The notes under the pieces are model-generated. The model searched no databases, was not told the DNA's origin, and saw only the letters and a list, made by a program, of their open reading frames with translations. A stretch of 64,000 nt of DNA from Auriscalpium vulgare. Taxonomy: Eukaryota > Basidiomycota > Agaricomycetes > Russulales > Auriscalpiaceae. A program made the translations under genes and the position numbers. Shown here in pieces: positions 57,860-64,000 of this stretch (the stretch's first letter is position 1; each line of letters starts with the position of its first letter). Location of the stretch: the NCBI GenBank assembly GCA_019915015.1, contig JAHBBC010000023.1, positions 186,001 through 250,000 of the forward strand. Direction: 5' to 3'.

Positions 57860-59180
57860 CCCCGTTAAAGACGGAGCGTTGACTTCGTCTCGTCGTCGAC
57901 GAAGATATCAGGAGGCTGAGCACACGCCTTAGCTCGTATGCAATGTGATGGCATAGACAATGTACTCACGTTGGCCATAAAATCTTTGCATGTCGCCCGA
58001 ATCTCCTTCGGAAACGTCGGGCTGAACATCATGACCTGCTTGTGGTGCGACGTCGCCCGGAAGATCTCTTGCACATCGCGGCGCATGTCTAGTAGGCGAT
58101 GTCGAAATAAGATATCGCATCTTCAAGATTTATAAGAGAAAAGGCAAAGGTCCACCCCGCGAAGAACGAGAACGGGACGAATAAGAGCGTAATCCGACGA
58201 ACGATCGTGCTTGGTGGGTGACCTGTGCCACGACGGACGTCCATGCATATGGCCGGCCACGGGAAGACTTCTTCCGCTAGGGCTTCTCCACTGCCAGCGA
58301 CCCTCTGCCCAGCTTGCCCCGACGTCCACACCCAGATTAACATGTCGGGATCGGACAAGGTATACGTCGGCCCAGGGTAAGGCGCGACAAAGGGATGGCC
58401 GACGATGCGCGCGACTAATAGCAAATAGCAAGGGGGTTACGGTGGACGTCAAACTAACCAAGTTGTTCCAGCAGGTAATGGCATTCGTCCAACACGAAGT
58501 GCTTGACGTTCCTGGCGTCAAAAACTTTATGTCGGACGAGCGCATTTAGTCTGCCGGGCGTTGCAATTACGATATGCGGGCATTTTGTCTTGTCCTGGAG
58601 AAGCTCGGCGTCCTTCGAGACAGGCGTGCCACCGATAAACGTGCCGATGCGGACGTCTGGCATATATTTGGCAACGTGCACGTACTCGTTCTTGATCTCA
58701 GAGACAAGTATGCGATTGTGGCAGAGGACGATGACGGAAACTTCGCCATCGACGGGCTCCAACTGCTGCAGCGTCGCCAGGAGGAACACCGTCGTCTTTC
58801 CGAGACCAGACTTCGCCTCGTACAGGACGTCCATTCCAAGCAGGGCTTGGGGGATACATTCCTGCTGGGCTGGAAAACGCATGAGCCATAGAGCACGAAG
58901 ACAAGACACAAGGTTCAATTCACCTTTCGACGGATGCTCAAAACCCAAGTCACTGACGGCTCGCAGTAGCTCAAGCTTCAACAAGAAGTCACTACACGCG
59001 GTCGGCGCTCAGTAACGTATAACAGCACTCAATGGACACGACTAACCGGAAACCAGATGAGGGTAGCCCCGAGGACTTCTTCTCCTCCCCGTTCGCTGTC
59101 GCGGCACCCCCATTCGTGGCGGTACGGTCGTCCTGCTCGTCCTCGTAGTCGATAAGTTCCTCCATGTCGTGGGAGCTCAT
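57860..59180 (-). pseudogene. Degenerate SUB2/UAP56 DECD-box helicase copy
   Basis: SUB2/UAP56 is a splicing and mRNA-export ATPase. The N-terminus MSSHDMEELIDYEDEQDD at 59180 and later blocks ([72 protein letters not shown]) are unmistakable. Key motifs are altered: the DECD box reads DECH, motif Ia reads CHNRIL in place of the expected CHTREL, and motif III SAT reads SPT. About 370 bp of unrelated sequence (58086-58455) interrupts the homology after LLEQL, and the frame stops just after VDDETK, so the entire second RecA domain is missing. This is a truncated copy, probably non-functional; the active SUB2 gene must lie elsewhere. Confidence 0.82.
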
Positions 59181-59387
59181 TTTGCGAGAAGAGTCAGAAA
59201 GGACAGTGGATGTGAGGTATCGAGGAGGTGGTGATTAGGAGCAATGGTAGAGACGCTGCGCGAGGCACTCGACTGTCCCCAGTGCACACGCCTACGCACG
59301 GACCCCGCGATGACTCCGGACACCCTTGTGCGGTGACTCGTCGCGAAGGCAGCTCGTCTGCCCATTCTTCCTAGCATTCTCACCGAC

Positions 59388-59710
59388 GGCCCACTGCGGT
59401 GTGACGTCTGCAGAGGGAGCGGCGCAGCCGCGGCAGAGGTCGCCGGGGCGGTGGGCTTGGGAGGACGGGCGCTCCTGGTGCCCGAACGGCGAGTCGGTGA
59501 AAGGACGCGGAGATAATTCCTCGGCGGAGCGAGACGTGGGAGGCCTCCTGATGAATACGTTTCCACGCCGCGCGTCCTGTCAAGGCGTAGCGGCGGTAGG
59601 TTGAACGGGAAGTCGCGCGGCACGGGCTACGTCGGCGGGTGCGAACTCCCACTCGGTCCCCCAGGTATCCTGGTGGCCGTAGGACCAGGAGGGCGGGTAC
59701 GCAAAGGGCG
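59388..59710 (-). pseudogene. Duplicated fragment of the homeobox gene
   Basis: Nucleotide and peptide similarity to about 51590-51935, in the same orientation. The peptide blocks PRDFPFNLPPLRLDRTRG and TYSSGGLPRLAPPRNY match the tail of the homeodomain protein, with scattered substitutions and indels. No homeodomain is present, so this is a copied internal piece and not a second gene. It lies between the helicase relic and direct repeat copy B. Confidence 0.85.
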
Positions 59711-59737
59711 GTGGGGCGGCCGGTTCCGAGAGACACA

Positions 59738-60360
59738 CGACGCACAGACGGTCGGCAGATACTTCGAAGTTTTGGATGGGGACGCAGCGCAGCGCGGGGA
59801 GCGGAGTGGCTGTGAGCGGAGACCAGCGCCCCGTGGGTCTGAAGACGGGTAAGGCGGACAGCGTCTACAGCGGTGCGGACAGATAACGTGTTTCAGGAGG
59901 ATCCTAAGAGACCGAGGCTGGCGAAGTCAAGGAGGGTGGCTGGGTGGCTATGGTGACAGCTCGTTTAGCAGGCCGGCACCAGGGGGTGATTCACAGCAGC
60001 ATCAGACTTGTTCGGATGAAGACACAAACCGCGTTGCTCGCAACGACGAGGACGGCACCTCCCTGAGTATACCCAACTGCCACTAGCATTCGATGTCTGT
60101 ACAAGCGATGACGTTTCACGCGCTCAGCAGACACCGATCAGACGGACGACCAGAACTCACTGGGAATCATATGCTTCAGCTAGCCCCATGTGCGAGACAT
60201 CGAGCTGCGAGAATATCGACGAGCAGGTATAAAAGCTAGTAGGTAAAAGCAACAAGAGTCTGAAGTTCGAAGTCAACCTTAGGACGAACCATAGAGTCAG
60301 GTTAGGAGCAGTGACTTCAAACTTTCGTTCTATCGCCTACGTAGCTTGTACTTGACCTCC
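59738..60360. repeat. Direct repeat, copy B
   Basis: Partner of 56404-57300. Its right end reaches into the leader of the bromodomain gene, about 120 bp before the start codon, so copy A may be a duplicated fragment of that gene's upstream region. Confidence 0.8.
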
Positions 60361-60478
60361 AGTTCGTTCCTCCCGGCTTGCTCACTGCCAGTGAATTGCA
60401 GAATCGTGTCATTCTGTTTTCCCCTTTCCTCTCTGAAGTCGCGGTCTCCCCTTCAATCGTCTTATAGACTGCCGTGGC

Positions 60479-62916
60479 ATGGGCGATGGACCTCGAGCTG
60501 GACCAAGTTCGGGCTTGAAGCTCGTCCTCCCATCCCTATCTGCCCTCAAGGCGCGCACCCAGCGCAACTCTCCCGTTGTAGAGGATGCCGCCGTCAAGAA
60601 GATCCTGAGGCCTGTCAAATTGAAGCCTCTAAAGGAAGTGCTATCCGTGCTCATCACGAAAATTAAGAAGTGCGTTCTCTTGCACGATCGCGAATTGAGG
60701 TTGACAACTCCAATGTGGCGCAGGAAAGATGACTATGCATTCTTCCTGACGCCAGTAGATCTTGAGAAAGTTCCAGGCTACACGGACACGGTTAAACGAC
60801 CGATGGACTTTGGCACGATGTCGACCAAGGTCGACAAGGGGAAGTATCGCAGCCTAGAGGAATTCGCAGTACGCATCTCGTTATATCTCTCCCTATCTCA
60901 GTTTGAATGCCTCTTCACCAGGCAGATTTCCACCTCGTGCTTGCCAATGCGAAAGCGTTCAATCCGCCTGGGTCAATCTACTACACCGAAGCCGAGCGTA
61001 TCGAATCCTGGGCGTCCGAGCACATATCCAAGGCCTCCGCGCAAGTCATCCAATACGAAGCGGACTGGACCATCGACGTCGAGAAGGACGAGGACCCAGT
61101 GAACATCGACGGGGATGACGACGGCGCGGGCGCAGGCGCAGGCACCAGCGCAGGGCCCGAGACGCCGTTGAGACGCTCGCAGTCGGTCGGCTCGTCGTCG
61201 GTGCCCCCGCAGAACAGACGTCCGCGTGGGCCGAAGAAGGCAGAGGGGATGTCGGAGACGCTGGAGCCGGATTGGCATCTGCCTGGGTTCAAGGACGGGT
61301 TAGGCGTGTTCCCACCAGGCTCGGACTGGGCGCAGCTCATGCTCGCCCTCAAGCTGAAAGGTGCGCCCGCGCGCTGGTGCAGTGCGCGTCTGCTGAAAGA
61401 AGTGCGGCGTAGGCAAACGATATCGCACGAAGAAAGAGCGTCTGCGGATGGAGAGAGGAGGGCCTCCCTTTGCTGCAGATGGCAGCCTGGATTACTCCGA
61501 GAGTGAGCGTTTGTCTAACGACCGGAATTCAGGATTCGAGCTGACAAGTTTGCAGTGGAAGATCCCTACACTATCCTTTCCATCCTCGCCCCCGAGCCGC
61601 TCTCCCGACCAAAAGTCATGCCTCTCTACCCCCCGCCGCCGCCCGACCCGTTCCATACCGCCCTCCCTGCCCCCGCCAACATCCCACCGCCCCCCTCGCC
61701 CCCACCTCTGCCCGCCTCCCTTACTGCACCCTCTAAACTTGGCACCGGCAAACCGAAGTACAAGCACTGGACGATCAACCGCGCCGTGTCCTCGCGCAGC
61801 CGCGCAAAGGAAAAGGAGGAGGAGGAGCCGCCGCCCGCGTGGAAGACGCCGCGCGACCTCCACGCGACCGACTTCGGGCCGTTCGCGACGTTGGCGGGGC
61901 GGCTGGCGCGGGAGGGGCTGGGGCGCGTGGGGGAGCTGGGCACGCAGGAGATGCTGTTCGAGGCGGTGCGGCGCTCGGTGGAGAGCAAGGCATTTCTGGC
62001 GGGGGTGAGGAAGGAGGACGCGGAGGGTAAGGCGGACGCGGAGCGCGCGCGGGAGGCGCAGGAGTGGATCCGCGAGGTGGTGTACGGCGGCGCGGACGGG
62101 CTGGCGTACGTGCGCAGCGTCGCAGAGTTCGTTTCCCCGCCCCCGGGGAAGGTGCGTCTTCTCGTGTCCGCTTGATGGCACGCGCTCACGGCCCACTAGG
62201 CTTCCGAGCCGTCAAACCTGGGCATGTCCCTCCCGCAATACGTCGACCAGACCGTCATAGAACCACTCCTTGAGGGCCGCCACCGCCTCGTCACCAGCGC
62301 AGCACAGCACGCCTCCACGTCCTCTGCACCCTACACCGCCCCGCGCGCAGCATCTCCCCCGACGCGCCCAGAGCCGGAGATCTTCCGCACGTTGGACAGC
62401 CAGCTGGACCTCGCGGCCCTGATCAAGGCGCCGGACGAGCTGTTCGCTGCGGAGGGCGCGTGGGCACAGGCAGGCGTGAGCGCGGACGATCCGCTTGTGC
62501 TGTCGCGCTCATTGGATCGGGCGGCGGAGTTATTGGAGAAGCTGAGCGAGACGAAGAATGTTGGTGTAGTGGCGGACGGGGCGGACAAGGAGAAGGAGGG
62601 TGAGGAGGGTGAGAAAGAGCAGGACGCGCAGGAGGAGGAGCAGGTGGAGGATGAGGTGAAGATGGAGGTCGATGTTGAGGTGATTCCAGAAGAGAAGGCC
62701 GAAGAGGTCAAGATGGAGGTCGACGAAGAAAGCGAGAAGCCTCCTTTGGTGAAGGAGAATATCGAGAATGGCGTCGACCTCGAAGCACTCGAGCGCGAAC
62801 TCCGTCTTAACCTCATCGCCCTCGTGAAACGCGCCCCGCTCGACCAGATCGCGCGCATGCCGCCTGAGCTCGTTCCCGTCCATCTGCGCGGAGTAGTTCC
62901 CACCATTGGCTTCTAA
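60479..62916 (+). CDS. Bromodomain protein (BRD7/BRD9-like)
   Basis: Bromodomains read acetyl-lysine on histones. Start MGDGPRAGPSSGLKLVLP at 60479. After an intron (about 60671-60722) the bromodomain follows: DDYAFFLTPVDLEKVPGY, DTVKRPMDFGTMSTKVDKGK and, after a second intron, ADFHLVLANAKAFNPPGS with the acetyl-lysine-binding Asn, then IYYTEAERI. Further exons carry KRPRGPKKAEG-type basic and Pro-rich linkers, a conserved-looking block (TPRDLHATDFGPFATLAGRL; TQEMLFEAVRRSVESKAFL), EFVSPPPGK, MSLPQYVDQTVIEPLLEG and an acidic coiled C-terminus ending LRGVVPTIGF. About 670 residues. Single-bromodomain architecture with a long C-terminal region resembles BRD7/9-type chromatin remodeller subunits; that assignment is tentative. 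Confidence 0.83.
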
Positions 62917-63138
62917 TCATGTATCTTTATACCATTGTATTGCATGTCATATAACCAGTGCGATGTACAAAATGGAAGCTATTAGGGAAGTAAGTATGGG
63001 AGGAATGCTGCGTGCGATGGGATGCTCGGTACAAATGGGCAGTGCAGGGGGATAACCAATAACCAATTGCGCGGTATCGAGGACAATGAGTGTGCGAGTG
63101 TGAGCAGAAAACGGAGGGAAGTGCGAGACGTGCGTGTA

Positions 63139-64000
63139 CTACCGAGGACAAACGGGCGGGCTGTAGTCTTCCTGCATCCACCATGGTGTTGTCGCATGCG
63201 TCGATGGCTTGTACGTCATTGGGAGGTCCTTCGTTGTGGGATACGGTGTGCCGTTTCGCGTCCGGGCAGGGAGAACGGGGCTCGGAACGTAAGCGTGCGT
63301 GGGGACGTGCGCATGCGCTGGGATGTGCGCATGCGAGCGTGAGCGGGTAATCGGCTGCGGGAACGGAGGTGCCGGCGGGGTGTGCGTCGTCTGCGAGCCT
63401 TGGCGCGGTGCTCCGTAGTACGCGTTTGGCTGGGGGAAGCCTGGCGCGGGCGGCGGCGTCATCGCGATGGCCGTCTTGATCGCGTGGCGCATGCGGCGGC
63501 GCAGCTCGTCGAGCATCTGCTCGTGGTACGCGGCATAGCCCATCGGCCAGCAGTACTCCGTGACCCACTTCTCGAGGTGCCTGCGGTCCCAGCGCATCTT
63601 GCGCTCCTTCTCGCCGAGGCGCAGCATCGCGACAATGTCCTGCGGGTCGTCCTTCTTGTAGCGCACAAATTTGAGCGCGAAGGCCCACACCCAGGGCACG
63701 CGCAGGAGCTGCAGCCCCGGCGCGGAGAAGAAGACGTTGTCGTCCACGCTGAGCGTCGCGGCGCTGATGGGGTCGTACTTGCGGCCGCACGTGCTGCGAA
63801 GATAGGGGCGTTGGGAGGTGTGGGTGGAAGACGCGGTGGAGGACTCACTCAGTTGCCATGGGCAGCGCGACGTCTGCATGGTCGTTCATCCAGTCCGCCC
63901 CGAGGCCGAGCTGGTGTGCGGTCCCGGCGATGCACGCGCGCAAGCGCTGCTCTGCGCCGTAATCTCCGAGCTTGTGGTAGTGCGCGACAAAGGCGCGATG
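63139..64000 (-). CDS. Unknown conserved protein, partial (5' end outside window)
   Basis: The frame enters from the window edge (HRAFVAHYHKLGDYGAEQRL, then CIAGTAHQLGLGADWMNDHA) and is spliced at about 63847-63793 into KYDPISAATLSVDDNVFFSA, GLQLLRVPWVWAFALKFVRY and DPQDIVAMLRLGEKERKMRW. It then passes into a Pro/His/Ala-rich low-complexity tail and ends at 63139. The region with WMNDHADVALP and the hydrophobic VPWVWAFALK helix looks like a folded domain shared by basidiomycete hypothetical proteins; I do not recognise a function. It is convergent with the bromodomain gene, 222 bp apart. Confidence 0.65.

Overview
The window looks like GC-rich nuclear DNA of an Agaricomycete (mushroom-forming basidiomycete). 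Genes are split by many short introns (about 45-65 bp, mostly GT-AG). The gene set is typical of that group: a KDZ-type DNA transposon, F-box/leucine-rich proteins in a local cluster, a NACHT P-loop NTPase, a cytochrome P450, a secreted WSC-domain protein and ordinary housekeeping genes. Gene models below were built by joining open frames at splice sites by eye, so exon edges are approximate unless stated.

Region 817-12584 holds one complete large DNA transposon. It has 366-bp terminal inverted repeats (825-1190 and 12211-12576), an 8-bp target-site duplication GCACCCGC (817-824 and 12577-12584) and five genes, all on the minus strand: a KDZ transposase (8589-11955); a protein with four RNase H1 N-terminal/viroplasmin-like repeats (6889-8450); a small basic protein (5551-6453); a TET/JBP-type 2-oxoglutarate/Fe(II) dioxygenase (3320-5111); and an HMG-box-like protein (1326-3078). 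The repeats show no difference where I compared them and the reading frames are intact, so the insertion looks recent.

Region 13-23.9 kb carries an MFS monocarboxylate-type transporter, a three-WSC-domain secreted protein, a Kin1/MARK-family kinase with a KA1 domain, divergently a signal peptidase subunit SPC1, and a MYND zinc-finger protein. Region 25-33.4 kb is an F-box cluster with two intact-looking genes, one frameshifted copy and one N-terminally truncated copy, interrupted by a RhoGAP gene.

Region 33.8-53 kb carries a P450, a small unrecognised gene, the mismatch-repair gene PMS1, a NACHT NTPase, a multi-pass membrane protein, a ubiquitin-like/WLM metalloprotease, a TOPORS-like RING E3 ligase and a homeodomain factor that seems to need a 12-nt microexon and a GC-AG intron.

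Region 53-60.4 kb is gene-poor and mosaic: direct repeats surround a degenerate SUB2/UAP56 helicase copy and a copied fragment of the homeobox gene. A bromodomain gene (60479-62916) and a partial unknown gene close the window. No rRNA, confident tRNA or CRISPR array was found.
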